This document shows positions 53,001 to 62,740 of a stretch of 64,000 nucleotides of DNA, piece after piece (the first letter of the stretch is position 1; every line of letters begins with the position of its first letter). The stretch lies in contig JAUHXS010000010.1 in assembly GCA_030426955.1 (NCBI GenBank), positions 54,036-118,035 on the forward strand. Direction: 5' to 3'. This stretch comes from Bacteroidia bacterium. GTDB lineage: Bacteria > Bacteroidota > Bacteroidia > Chitinophagales > JAUHXS01. The notes beneath the pieces are model-generated. The model was not told the origin of the DNA and did no database searches. It saw only the letters and a list, made by a program, of their open reading frames with translations. The translations under genes were made by a program, and so were the position numbers.

Positions 53001-53032
53001 GGGAAGATGAAATTTGCGGTACGTGTGAATAG
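50021..53032 (+). CDS. secreted amidohydrolase family protein (1003 aa)
   Basis: Signal peptide; GKHITCGIIDEHSHIAISRG; GVLTGFNSDDAEMGRRLNQEAAKAVKYGG; GSIKVGKDADIVLWSDHPLS. Confidence 0.9.
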   Translation: MKKALIALLFIATFFQPFAQTTFPVNGTHDQREGKYAFINSTIYKDYQTKLENATLIINDGKVEAIGQNLNIPKGTIIKDLKGKFIYPSFIELDSDYGISPKKQNRSKGRHAQQQISKIDGAYNWNEAITPEFNAHNEFTVNDGAAKKLRTIGFGAVLAHRKDGIARGTGVVATLSNKNEHEVVVKEIASSHLSFNKGTSPQAYPGSLMGAIALIKQTQYDADWYAKTHEETNLSLEAWNNNKKLPQIFETRDRLEVLRADKLGDELGVQYVFKTNGDDYQRVEAIKSTNGKLIIPIDFPKAYDVHDPYDAMSVDLSQLKHWEMAPANPAILEKNGIDFAITAKNMSSKDFLGNLRKANLCGLSRLQALKSLTKIPADIAGVSDQLGSLEKGKIANFFVSTLDIFEPEALIAENWVNGEQYVITEKADADLRGTYDLLVDSRKYKFVIGGGLEKPKFNIMLEDSSKIKVDAKIMSNLITLNYKESKKDTLQTRLSGTIGESKLEGKGQAVDGSWISWNAVKVSDEFDEKKKKNKDKEPNYGEVTYPFLPYGWTSKPEAQTVLFKNATVWTNEEDGILESTDVLIKNGKISKVGKGLSAEGGITVDATGKHITCGIIDEHSHIAISRGVNECTQAVTAEVSIGDVINSEDINIYRQLSGGVVASQLLHGSCNPVGGRSGIIKLRWGFTPEEMKIKDADGFIKFALGENVKRSNFGDHAVERFPQTRMGVEQVYMDAFTRAREYEQEWTSYNKMSKKDKAKKGAPRRDLELEVLLEIINSKRFVSCHSYVQSEINMLMKIAEQFDFRINTFTHILEGYKVADKMKAHGVAGSTFSDWWAYKYEVIDAIPYNGAIMHEQGVLTGFNSDDAEMGRRLNQEAAKAVKYGGVSEEEAWKFVTLNPAKMLHLDDHMGSIKVGKDADIVLWSDHPLSIYAKAEQTYIDGMKLFDRAEDLEKRKQIQEERNRIVQKMLLAIENGEPTQKPKKKKEKLYHCDDGEDEICGTCE

Positions 53033-53079
53033 GTTGCAGATTAAGAGGTTTTAAGGTTAGAAAATTAAAAGATTAGATA

Positions 53080-54405
53080 ATGCTACTTGAAAAGTTTAAG
53101 ATAAATACACTTGGTTTTTTTCTTGCCATTGGCTATTGGCTATTGGCTATTAACTCAATAGCCCAAGCCTCAGTCCCTAGTCCGGGAAAGGAGCAATCTG
53201 AACCAGTACTGCTTATTGGGGCTACGGCTCATATCGGGAATGGAAAGGTCATTGAGAATGCTGCGATTAGCTTTGAAAAAGGAAAAATTACTAAAGTTGT
53301 AAGCGCTGAACAAATTACAGACAAAAGTGGTATGAAAGTAATTGACGTTTCAGGGAAGCATATCTATCCAGGGTTAATACTACCTGTAAGCACACTAGGA
53401 TTAGTGGAGATTGGAGCAGTTCGACCAACTAGAGACTTCAGAGAAGTGGGCGATTTTAAGCCTCATGTAAGATCTTTGATCGCATACAATACCGACTCAA
53501 AAGTTATTCCAACAGTTCGCTCAAATGGTATACTTTTAGCTCAAATTGTTCCACAAGGTGGTACAATACCAGGAACTTCCTCCATAGTTGAATTTGACGC
53601 GTGGAATTGGGAAGATGCTGCTTACAAAGCTGATGACGCTGTTCTTTTAAACTGGCCTGCAGTTACCGTTAATAAAGGTTGGTGGGGAGAGCCTCAAGAC
53701 GATGAACAAAATGATCAATATACACAACAAGTCAATAAAATTGTTGCCTATTTTGAAGAAGCTCAGGCGTATAGCCAAACTAGTCACAAAGAGAAGAACC
53801 TAAGATTCGAAGCAATGAAGGGTTTATTTGATAAGTCTAAAAAGCTAAACATACAAGCAAATCAATCTAGGGCTATTTCAGATGCTGTAAATACAATGTC
53901 TCGCTTTGATATCGATGTTGTCATTACGGGAGGAAGGGATAGTTGGATGGTAACTGACATTTTAAAGCAAAAAGAGGTTCCAGTTATTTACATACAGCCT
54001 CACAACCTTCCAAAGCTAAAGGAGGATGATATTGATCTACCCTATAAAACGCCAGCCTTACTTCAAAAAGCTGGAGTTAAATATTGTATTGGAATGTCTG
54101 GAAGTTGGGATCAACGGAATTTGCCTTTTAATGCTGGAACTGCTGCTGCATATGGCTTATCAAAAGAAGAAGCTTTATCTGCAATAACTTTAAATACAGC
54201 CGAAATTCTTGGCATTGATAAAACGGTAGGCTCTTTAGAAGTTGGAAAAGATGCAACTATCATTATATCAAAAGGAGATGTTTTAGATATGAGAACCAGT
54301 ATTATTGAGCAGGCTTTTGTCAGAGGAAGAGTTGTTGACTTAGATGATAAACAAAAAGCACTTTACAGAAAGTTTAGCGAGAAATACGCTTCAGAGGGTA
54401 ATTAA
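53080..54405 (+). CDS. secreted amidohydrolase family protein
   Basis: GKHIYPGLILP; ALSAITLNTAEILGIDKTVGSLEVGKDATIIISKGDVLDM. Confidence 0.88.
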   Translation: MLLEKFKINTLGFFLAIGYWLLAINSIAQASVPSPGKEQSEPVLLIGATAHIGNGKVIENAAISFEKGKITKVVSAEQITDKSGMKVIDVSGKHIYPGLILPVSTLGLVEIGAVRPTRDFREVGDFKPHVRSLIAYNTDSKVIPTVRSNGILLAQIVPQGGTIPGTSSIVEFDAWNWEDAAYKADDAVLLNWPAVTVNKGWWGEPQDDEQNDQYTQQVNKIVAYFEEAQAYSQTSHKEKNLRFEAMKGLFDKSKKLNIQANQSRAISDAVNTMSRFDIDVVITGGRDSWMVTDILKQKEVPVIYIQPHNLPKLKEDDIDLPYKTPALLQKAGVKYCIGMSGSWDQRNLPFNAGTAAAYGLSKEEALSAITLNTAEILGIDKTVGSLEVGKDATIIISKGDVLDMRTSIIEQAFVRGRVVDLDDKQKALYRKFSEKYASEGN

Positions 54406-54452
54406 ACTATTTTCTTTATTTTTACGTTATTATTTCAAGTAAAGTTTGGTTT

Positions 54453-55001
54453 ATGCAAAGAAGATACCTATATGCTTTTCTCATTTTAACCTCAGTCGTC
54501 CTCTGTAGCTTTATATTCAATCAGTATAATTATAAGATTGTTCCAAAGGCAGGAGACAAAGCAATAGATTTAGCCTATCCAAATCCTCAAGGTGAGGTTA
54601 TGGAATTATCTTCCCTTAAGAAAAAGATTGTGTTAATCGATTTTTGGGCATCTTGGTGTGGACCTTGCAGAAGAACCAATCCGTCGTTAGTAAAACTTTA
54701 TGACAAGTATAAAGACGCTAAGTTCAAGGATGCGAAAGGCTTTGAGATCTATAGTGTTTCACTAGATCGTAACAAAAAAGCCTGGGAAGCAGCTATATTA
54801 AAAGATGGTTTGGTTTGGGACTACCATGTGAGTGACTTGAAAGGCTGGAGTGCTGAAGGTGCAGCAAAATATGGCGTTCGTTCAATCCCTCAGACATTTT
54901 TAGTAGATCAGGATGGTTTTATAATCGGAAGGAATCTTCGTCACCATGACTTGGATTTTGAACTGAACAAACGTCTTAAAAAGCCACTGGGAAGCCACTA
55001 A
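54453..55001 (+). CDS. TlpA-like thioredoxin family protein
   Basis: IVLIDFWASWCGPCRRTNPSLVKLYDKY; GVRSIPQTFLVDQDGFIIGRNL. Confidence 0.93.
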   Translation: MQRRYLYAFLILTSVVLCSFIFNQYNYKIVPKAGDKAIDLAYPNPQGEVMELSSLKKKIVLIDFWASWCGPCRRTNPSLVKLYDKYKDAKFKDAKGFEIYSVSLDRNKKAWEAAILKDGLVWDYHVSDLKGWSAEGAAKYGVRSIPQTFLVDQDGFIIGRNLRHHDLDFELNKRLKKPLGSH

Positions 55002-55090
55002 TTTACTGACAATTTGTCTGCCTTAGTCATTTGGCAAAGTTTTTGATAATCAATTATTGAGTTTAATCTGTAATATTTTATTCGATCGGT

Positions 55091-55615
55091 ATGGAAGAAA
55101 AGAATGTTGTTGAAGAACAGGAAAAAGAAGAGAAAAAGTCCAAAAGGGGCTCTAGAGGTGGTAAAAAGAAAGGAAACAATAAAGAAAATCAACTCAAAGA
55201 AGAGTTAAAAGAAGCAGAAGACAAGCACTTAAGATTGTTTGCTGAGTTTGATAACTATAAGAAAAGAACCGCTAAAGAACGTATTGAATTAATTCAAAAT
55301 GCTTCAAGAGAACTTGTCGTAGAATTGCTTCCTGTATTAGATGATTTTGAAAGAGGCTTAGGTCAGGTGAAAAGTGAGGATGATGGCAAAGGAATGGAGT
55401 TGATCTATAACAAACTTAAAACAACTCTTGAAAACAAAGGTCTTAAACCTATGGATGCTGTTGGACAACCTTTTGACACAGAATTACACGAAGCTATTAC
55501 AGAAATCCCTGCTCCAAGTGAAGAGCAAAAAAACACGATCATTGATGTGATAGAGAAAGGCTACTACCTCAATGATAAAATCATTCGCTACGCAAAGGTT
55601 GTTGTTGGTAAATGA
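55091..55615 (+). CDS. grpE: nucleotide exchange factor GrpE
   Basis: HLRLFAEFDNYKKRTAKERIELIQNASRELVVELLPVLDDFERGL; FDTELHEAITEIPAPSEEQKNTIIDVIEKGYYLNDKIIRYAKVVV. Confidence 0.96.
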   Translation: MEEKNVVEEQEKEEKKSKRGSRGGKKKGNNKENQLKEELKEAEDKHLRLFAEFDNYKKRTAKERIELIQNASRELVVELLPVLDDFERGLGQVKSEDDGKGMELIYNKLKTTLENKGLKPMDAVGQPFDTELHEAITEIPAPSEEQKNTIIDVIEKGYYLNDKIIRYAKVVVGK

Positions 55616-55681
55616 TTGAGATTAGAAAATTAAAGATTAAAAATTAGCTGTTAGCCAACAGCTAGTAGCTATTAGCTAATT

Positions 55682-56848
55682 ATGTCAAAAAGAGATTATT
55701 ACGAAGTATTAGGTGTTTCAAAGTCTGCCTCAAAAGATGAGATAAAAAAGGCGTACCGAAAAGTGGCCCTAAAATATCATCCAGATAGAAATAAAGACAA
55801 TAAAGAAGCTGAAGAGAAGTTTAAGGAGGCTGCTGAAGCTTACGAAGTATTGAGCAATGAACAGAAGAAAGCTCAATATGATCAGTTTGGCCACGCGGGA
55901 ATGCGAGGCAATGGAGGCTTTGGAGGAGGAGGCATGAATATGGAAGACATCTTCTCCAACTTCGGTGACATTTTTGGAAATGCCGGAGGTGGTGGATTTG
56001 ATCCATTTGAATCTTTTTTTGGGGGTCAAAGAAGCAGAAGGCAGAGAGGTCAAGGACAAAGAGGATCGAACCTAAAGGTAAATATTAAGCTCAGCTTAAA
56101 AGAAATGGCCAATGGAGCCAAAAAGAAAATCAAAGTAAAAAAATATGTAGTTTGTCAAACCTGTGGTGGAAATGGCGCAAAAGATAGCAATTCTTTTCAA
56201 ACGTGCGGCACATGTAACGGATCGGGACAAGTAAGACAAGTGACTAATACCATATTAGGACAGATGCAAACAACTACAACCTGTCCCACTTGCCATGGAG
56301 AAGGGAAGATAATCACCGCTAAATGTGGCAGCTGCTCTGGGGAAGGAAGAGTGTATGATGAGGAAACTATCAATATAGATATTCCTGCTGGGGTGAGTGA
56401 AGGGATCCAACTATCTATGAGTGGCAAAGGGAATGCCGGTATAAGAGGCGGAGCTGCTGGAGATTTAATCATTACTGTTGAAGAAATTGCAAATGAAGAC
56501 TTAAAACGGGATGGAGATAATGTTATTTATGATTTGCACATCAATTTTGCAGATGCTGCACTAGGCACGTCTGTTGAGGTCCCTACTATCGATGGGAAAG
56601 TAAAAGTCAAAATTCCACCAGGCACTCAAAGCGGCAAAGTTTTTCGTCTAAAAAACAAAGGCTTTCCTTCACTGAATTCTTACCACAAAGGGGATCAGTT
56701 AATTTATGTACGTGTATGGACACCAAAAGATTTATCATCTGAAGAAAAGGCTATTTTAGAAAAGCTCCGAAACTCTAAGAATTTTGTTCCTAGCCCTACT
56801 GCAGAAGACAAAAATATCTTTGAAAAAATGAGGGACTATTTTGACTGA
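55682..56848 (+). CDS. dnaJ: chaperone DnaJ
   Basis: J-domain with HPD, G/F region, four CxxCxGxG-type zinc motifs. Confidence 0.98.
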   Translation: MSKRDYYEVLGVSKSASKDEIKKAYRKVALKYHPDRNKDNKEAEEKFKEAAEAYEVLSNEQKKAQYDQFGHAGMRGNGGFGGGGMNMEDIFSNFGDIFGNAGGGGFDPFESFFGGQRSRRQRGQGQRGSNLKVNIKLSLKEMANGAKKKIKVKKYVVCQTCGGNGAKDSNSFQTCGTCNGSGQVRQVTNTILGQMQTTTTCPTCHGEGKIITAKCGSCSGEGRVYDEETINIDIPAGVSEGIQLSMSGKGNAGIRGGAAGDLIITVEEIANEDLKRDGDNVIYDLHINFADAALGTSVEVPTIDGKVKVKIPPGTQSGKVFRLKNKGFPSLNSYHKGDQLIYVRVWTPKDLSSEEKAILEKLRNSKNFVPSPTAEDKNIFEKMRDYFD

Positions 56849-56856
56849 TCGATAGT

Positions 56857-57750
56857 ATGCTCTCACTACAAAATATTAAAAAAAGCTACGCTACTCATAA
56901 TGCTGTTAATGATGTCAGCTTTGAGGTTCCCAATAAAGCTATTTTCGGTCTTTTAGGGCCAAATGGTGCAGGCAAAACAACCCTGATCAGGATTATCACT
57001 AACATCATTGGTGCTGATTCGGGCGATATTCTTTTCAATGGAACACCTCTATCAAAAGACCATACCATTAAGATAGGCTATCTTCCCGAAGAAAGAGGGC
57101 TATACAAGAAAATGAAGGTAGGGGAACAACTGCTCTATCTTGCTCAACTGAAAGGACTTTCTAAAAAAGAAGCGAAAAATAAAATCCAACATTGGCTGGA
57201 TAAGTTTGAGATTACTACTTGGAAAGACAAAAAGATAGAGGAGCTCTCTAAAGGGATGCAACAGAAGATTCAGTTTATCGCAACTGTTGTTCATGAACCA
57301 GAACTAATCATTTTAGATGAACCATTCTCTGGGCTAGATCCTGTAAACGCTGAGCTGATAAAAAATGAAATTTTTGAACTCAACAATAATGGAACCACCA
57401 TCATTTTCTCTACTCATCGCATGGAGCAGGTAGAAGAAATTTGCAAAAGAATCGTTTTAATCAATTCGGGTAATAAAATTTTGGAAGGAGAGGTAAAAGA
57501 CATCAAACAACAGTTTAAAAAGAACCTTTTTAAAGTTGTTTTTGAGGGCAATGCGCCTAAAATAGATGAGACCGCTTTTGAAGTCAAAGTTTCAAGCGAG
57601 AATGAACTACTAATTGGCTTAAAAGAAAAAAGCAGTAGAGACTTACTCAAGGAATTGGTAAAACAAAATATCAACCTGATATCTTTCAATGAAGTGTTGC
57701 CAAGTTTAAATGAAGTATTTATTGAGCAAGTAAAGGAGAAGCATGCGTAA
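56857..57750 (+). CDS. ABC transporter ATP-binding protein
   Basis: LLGPNGAGKTTLIRII, LSKGMQQKIQFIATVVHEPELIILDEPFSGLDP. Confidence 0.95.
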   Translation: MLSLQNIKKSYATHNAVNDVSFEVPNKAIFGLLGPNGAGKTTLIRIITNIIGADSGDILFNGTPLSKDHTIKIGYLPEERGLYKKMKVGEQLLYLAQLKGLSKKEAKNKIQHWLDKFEITTWKDKKIEELSKGMQQKIQFIATVVHEPELIILDEPFSGLDPVNAELIKNEIFELNNNGTTIIFSTHRMEQVEEICKRIVLINSGNKILEGEVKDIKQQFKKNLFKVVFEGNAPKIDETAFEVKVSSENELLIGLKEKSSRDLLKELVKQNINLISFNEVLPSLNEVFIEQVKEKHA

Positions 57751-59038
57751 AATATCACTCATCATATTACGTGAATACTTAACGCGAGTAAAGAAAAAGT
57801 CTTTCATCGTAACTACTTTGCTTGTGCCATTGGCAATGGTGATCTTCTTTGCCTCAATGATTTACATTTCTAAATTCTCCAACGAGGAACAGTTTATTAT
57901 TGCATTAGACGAAAGCCATACTTTCGAAAATAGGATTCCCGATACAGAAACATTGTACGTCAAGTTTTCTGATTCGAGCTTAACTTATTTAAAAGAGAAT
58001 TACGATCAGATGGGGTATGATGCATTGCTATATATTCCTCCTATTGATATCCAACGACCAACAGGTATCAAGTTATATTCTCGACAAAATATTGGTCTTC
58101 AGGCAAAGTCGCACCTAGAAAAACATTTAGAGAAAAAGATAGAACGACTAAAGCTAAAAGGAGCCGGAATAGATGAGTCGGTATTAAAAGACCTTAAAGT
58201 CAATATTGATATCCAAACCATTATCAACAAAGGGGAAGAAGAGCAAGATAGCAATACTGGTATTGCCACCGTTATTGGTATGATCATGGGCTTTATTATT
58301 TATATGGTGCTGATCATATATGGTACTGTTGTGATGAAAGGAGTAATGGAAGAAAAGACGAATCGAATTGTTGAAATTATGATGTCTTCTGTCAAACCGT
58401 TTCAGTTGATGATTGGTAAGGTTATTGGTTTAGCAGCTGTTGGACTTACCCAATTTATTTTATGGGGTATATTGATTACACTTTTGCAATTTGCAATGGG
58501 CATTTATATGGGGCAAGAAATTTTAGAAATGCAACAAATGGCAGCAACACAGCAAGTCAATGGTCAACCAGACATGGATGAGGTACTATTGCTCATGAAT
58601 AACATTCAAAACATCAACTTCTTGCAACTCGGCAGCACATTTATCTTCTTTTTTATCGGTGGATACTTTTTATATGCTTCCCTTTTTGCAGCTGTTGGCT
58701 CTTTGATAGATGAGCAAAGTGATCAGCAATCTTTTGTATTTCCAATCACAATGCCAATCATCATATCGATATTCATTATGATGACGATCTCTCAAAATCC
58801 GAACTCCGACTTGATTGTTTGGGCATCTATCATACCACTGAGCTCACCGATAGTCATGCCTGCTAGAATTCCTTTTGGTGTTCCTGGATGGCAACTCGCC
58901 ATCTCCTGTATCATGTTAGTTTTAGGCTTTCTTGCTGCTATATGGGTGGCAGGTAAAATCTATCGCACTGGTATCTTACTTTACGGTAAAAAAGTGACTT
59001 TTAAGGAAGTAGGACGTTGGATTTTTTACAAAGGCTAA
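57743..59038 (+). CDS. ABC-2 type permease (NatB-like)
   Basis: EEKTNRIVEIMMSSVKPFQLMIGKVIGLAAVGLTQ; multi-TM; overlaps the ATPase gene. Confidence 0.92.
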   Translation: MRKISLIILREYLTRVKKKSFIVTTLLVPLAMVIFFASMIYISKFSNEEQFIIALDESHTFENRIPDTETLYVKFSDSSLTYLKENYDQMGYDALLYIPPIDIQRPTGIKLYSRQNIGLQAKSHLEKHLEKKIERLKLKGAGIDESVLKDLKVNIDIQTIINKGEEEQDSNTGIATVIGMIMGFIIYMVLIIYGTVVMKGVMEEKTNRIVEIMMSSVKPFQLMIGKVIGLAAVGLTQFILWGILITLLQFAMGIYMGQEILEMQQMAATQQVNGQPDMDEVLLLMNNIQNINFLQLGSTFIFFFIGGYFLYASLFAAVGSLIDEQSDQQSFVFPITMPIIISIFIMMTISQNPNSDLIVWASIIPLSSPIVMPARIPFGVPGWQLAISCIMLVLGFLAAIWVAGKIYRTGILLYGKKVTFKEVGRWIFYKG

Positions 59039-59042
59039 TAAG

Positions 59043-60266
59043 CTATCTAGCCAACCAATAAGCAGGATTTAGCTTCTTAGTTCCTTGCCAGATTTCAAAA
59101 TGGATCTGGGTTAATCCATCATCATCTGTATAGACTGTTCCTAAATCTTGCTTAGGACTCAATTTATCTCCAGCTTTTACAAAGGTTTTGTCAATATTGG
59201 AGTAAACAGAAAAGTATTCTCCATGTTTTACAATAATAGCATTGTTAAATCCTGGATTATAAACAATATTTACAACCTCCCCATCAAATACAGCTCTTGC
59301 AATAGATCCTTTAGGAGATTTAATATCAACTCCATTATTCTTGACTTTAACACTCGGCAGTACTGGATGTGGATGTTCTCCAAACGTCCCGATGATAACC
59401 CCACGCTCTACTGGCCAAGGGAATTTCCCTTTATTGGCAACAAAATCTTTAGAGAGCTTAGCCGCCTCTGGTGTCAAAGTCATAGCGTTTTTGCTCGCTT
59501 CTGCCTTTTTTCGTGCTAACTCAATTTCCTTTTTAATGATATCTTCTATAGCCTTATTCAGTTTCTCCGCATCTCTTTTCTTTTTCTTAATATCAGCTAA
59601 TAAGCTAGATTCTTTTTTCTTGAGCGTTTTTATGAGATCATTCTTTTTTTGCTTTTCACCGCTTAAAAGTTGTTTTTGTTCGGTCTCGCTATCCAGTAAA
59701 GCTTTCTTTTCTTGCTTTCTCTCTTCCAATTTCTCTACTTGCTTTGACAAAGACTTCTTGGTAAGATCAATCAGCTCTACCTGCCTTTTTCTATGGTCAG
59801 CATAGCGTTGTAAATACTTTATTCTTCTAAAAGCATCATTAAACGTCTCTGAAGAGAAGATGAAGAGTAGCTTACTGTATGCATTTCTTGTTTTATAGGC
59901 ATAATAAATCATTTTGGCATACTCTTCCTTAAACTTTTGCAAGTCACGTTCTAGAGATTCAATTACGCTATTATTTCTATTGATATGCTCATCCAAAAAG
60001 TCTATTTGATCAGAAATATTTTGAATTAATTTATCTCTTGTTTCTATTTGTTTGTTGAGTGTCTGTAATGCAATAACGGAAGACTTTCTGTTTTTTTGGG
60101 TATTGCTTAGCAATTCAGAAGTAAGCTTTATTTCCTTTAAAAGCTTTTTTCGCTTATTTTCCAAACTCGACCTAGACTGTGCAATGGCTACTCCCTGGCA
60201 CAATAGCGTAAATAGGATTGCTATTAAAAAGTACTTAACGAATGACTTTATACTTCGAAGAAACAT
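59043..60266 (-). CDS. M23 peptidase / EnvC-like murein hydrolase activator
   Basis: Signal peptide, long coiled coil, LytM domain (GVDIKSPKGSIARAVFDGEVVNIVYNPGFNNAIIVKHGEYFSVYSN). Confidence 0.92.
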   Translation of the reverse strand: MFLRSIKSFVKYFLIAILFTLLCQGVAIAQSRSSLENKRKKLLKEIKLTSELLSNTQKNRKSSVIALQTLNKQIETRDKLIQNISDQIDFLDEHINRNNSVIESLERDLQKFKEEYAKMIYYAYKTRNAYSKLLFIFSSETFNDAFRRIKYLQRYADHRKRQVELIDLTKKSLSKQVEKLEERKQEKKALLDSETEQKQLLSGEKQKKNDLIKTLKKKESSLLADIKKKKRDAEKLNKAIEDIIKKEIELARKKAEASKNAMTLTPEAAKLSKDFVANKGKFPWPVERGVIIGTFGEHPHPVLPSVKVKNNGVDIKSPKGSIARAVFDGEVVNIVYNPGFNNAIIVKHGEYFSVYSNIDKTFVKAGDKLSPKQDLGTVYTDDDGLTQIHFEIWQGTKKLNPAYWLAR

Positions 60267-60996
60267 TGAACGGGAAAGATAATGCTTTATCTACTTCTAC
60301 TTTTGTAAAATTGATATTTATTTGTGACTTTGCATTTCCCCTAGATGCTTCTATAATCCTGTCATGTGAAAATCTTTGCTGATCAACATCTAGGTAATTG
60401 TGATACTGTAGCGTTACCGCCTGATCATATACAACATCTTGTATAATAGTGCTTACAATGTCAAAGCTTCCAGGATTAATCTTCGTTGCGTTTTGGTAGT
60501 GACTTTTTTTAGACTCAACTAAATAAACTCCACTATCTATTTTAACAGTCGCATCTGCTGGGTTATAGTACATTAAATTACCAACAAGAAGATCTTGAAG
60601 AGTTTTGAAGTCCATTTCAGGCAAAGCATACGCTTTTGAAATGTAGTCAAAAGGTTTAACAACATAGTTTTTATTCAGTCTATCTAATATTTTTATAGAA
60701 TCTTTACTAATCAAAGCTCTCCCTCCTTCAATTCCTAAAAGCGATGCAGAAAGCCATATAAGACTATCTTTTTTTATTCTAAAGCTAACATTAAACGATT
60801 GTGCATTACCATTAAAAGAAGCATTTACCTTTGATTTTGCAGATAATGCATCAAATTGAAATTGACGGAGGTCAATTTTTTTATTGACCTCTTCTAGAGA
60901 TATTTTTTTTGTCTCTACTCTTTTTTTCTTAAACGTTTTACACGAAGAAAGTATAAGGAGTGATACTATGATTAGGTACGATAGGCACTTACTCAT
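60235..60996 (-). CDS. DUF4292-like lipoprotein
   Basis: Lipobox-like LLILSSCK; LolA/DUF4292-type beta-rich pattern; start placed at MSKCLSY. Confidence 0.8.
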   Translation of the reverse strand: MSKCLSYLIIVSLLILSSCKTFKKKRVETKKISLEEVNKKIDLRQFQFDALSAKSKVNASFNGNAQSFNVSFRIKKDSLIWLSASLLGIEGGRALISKDSIKILDRLNKNYVVKPFDYISKAYALPEMDFKTLQDLLVGNLMYYNPADATVKIDSGVYLVESKKSHYQNATKINPGSFDIVSTIIQDVVYDQAVTLQYHNYLDVDQQRFSHDRIIEASRGNAKSQININFTKVEVDKALSFPFNVSSKYKVIR

Positions 60997-62740
60997 AAAG
61001 CTTTTTATCTGCAATTTTTTGGTCAATAACTTCAGAGTCCAAGCCTGCCTCTTTTGCTTTCTTCCAATATTCTATAGCCCTATCTGTTTTACCCAGCTTA
61101 AACAATACATCCCCATAGTGGTCTAATACAACAGACTTTTCATCCTCACTGTTATCTAAAGATTTTTTCACCCATTCCTCTGCCTCCTTATAGTTTCCCT
61201 GCTTATAAAGAATCCATCCATAAGTATCTAAAAAAGAAGCATTTTTAGGTTCTAACTCATTTGCCTTCTTTGACATTTTCTCCGCCTTGTCTAAGTTATC
61301 ACCTCTTTCAGAAAGATAGTAGCTATAATTATTCAGCACATAAGCATTATCTGGCTGAAATGCCAATGACTTATCAAAACAACTGTCAGATGCTTTAGGA
61401 TTCTTTAAATTATAATAAACATCTCCCAGATTGGAGTATAATTGGCTTTTCAGAATGGGATTGTCTGTACCAATCTCAAGTGCTTTTTCAGCTGGTATGA
61501 TAGCAGCTTCATATTTTTTCAACAATAAATTGGAAACACTATTAAAGTAATAAGGTAAAATCTGATTAGGAAATAATTCTATTACCTGATTACTATGCTT
61601 TAACAAGGAATCATTTAATCCCAACTCAGAATCAATGAACATGATTTGTTGCCACACCGTAAAATTATTATTATCGGTTTTAGTAGCCTTCTTATACTGC
61701 ATCAATGCTTCTTTGGACTGATCATTCTGATATAGCAAATCTCCGTAAAGGGCATAGGCTTTAGCATCGTTAGAATGTGCCTCAACCATCCTTTTGGCAA
61801 GTTCCATCCCTTGCTCAATTTTAACTGTATCTTCTTGCTTGGCAGTAATTTGAATGTAAGGGTATAATATCTTAACCTTCGTATCGATATCCACTTCATC
61901 ACTGCTAATCACCTTCTCGATTGCTTTTAGATACCTAGCGTCGTCCCCCTTTTTTCTATAGTATTCAGCAATCAGTAAATTGGACTGAGGGTTGTCACTA
62001 TCAAGGCTAAGCATCTTTTCGTACATTTTGGCTGCCTTTTCATCCATATCATTGGCATCGTAAAGCTCAGCCATTAACCCATAGTATGTTGGGTCTTCTG
62101 GATCCAGATCGATTAGCTTCTGAATCTCATTAGCTGCTTCCTCTATTTTCCCTTGCTTTAAGTAAAATTGCTGCTTTTGAAGTACAATTTGCTCATTGAC
62201 TCCTATCACCTCTTCCAGTTTATCATATACTTTCAACGCCTTATCTACTTCTCCCGAGTTGACTAGCATATAGGCCCATTCCAAGTAATACTCATGGTAG
62301 TTAGGATGCTGCTCACTTAGTTTTTCATATATCTTTGCAGCCTCTTTAAAATTGTTGTTTGTAGCTAATGCCTCAGCATAAAGTTGTTGATACCACTTAT
62401 TTTTTTCGTTTAGCTTTGCTGCACTTTGAGCAAAAATTAAAGCAGAAACATTTTGTCCACTTTCAAGATAGATTTTTGCCAACTCGTACATTGCTGCATG
62501 ATTGGAAGGATCTTGTCTTATACATTCATTATAAAGAGACAAGGCTTTTTGAACATCACCTGAAAGTTTTGCTGTAGTTGCCTTTATGTAGACGTTTTGA
62601 TTTTTAAGAAGTGTCGACTTATCTACTTGTATTTCATTACTAGCAACACTAGACTTCTCAGACTTTTTTGATGAACTACAGCCAATAAAAAATCCGATTA
62701 AGGCTAATAAAATGAATAAGTTAAACTTTCTTTTAATCAT
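60989..62740 (-). CDS. TPR-repeat lipoprotein
   Basis: LIGFFIGCSSSKK lipobox; multiple TPRs; start placed at MIKRKFN. Confidence 0.9.
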   Translation of the reverse strand: MIKRKFNLFILLALIGFFIGCSSSKKSEKSSVASNEIQVDKSTLLKNQNVYIKATTAKLSGDVQKALSLYNECIRQDPSNHAAMYELAKIYLESGQNVSALIFAQSAAKLNEKNKWYQQLYAEALATNNNFKEAAKIYEKLSEQHPNYHEYYLEWAYMLVNSGEVDKALKVYDKLEEVIGVNEQIVLQKQQFYLKQGKIEEAANEIQKLIDLDPEDPTYYGLMAELYDANDMDEKAAKMYEKMLSLDSDNPQSNLLIAEYYRKKGDDARYLKAIEKVISSDEVDIDTKVKILYPYIQITAKQEDTVKIEQGMELAKRMVEAHSNDAKAYALYGDLLYQNDQSKEALMQYKKATKTDNNNFTVWQQIMFIDSELGLNDSLLKHSNQVIELFPNQILPYYFNSVSNLLLKKYEAAIIPAEKALEIGTDNPILKSQLYSNLGDVYYNLKNPKASDSCFDKSLAFQPDNAYVLNNYSYYLSERGDNLDKAEKMSKKANELEPKNASFLDTYGWILYKQGNYKEAEEWVKKSLDNSEDEKSVVLDHYGDVLFKLGKTDRAIEYWKKAKEAGLDSEVIDQKIADKKLYE

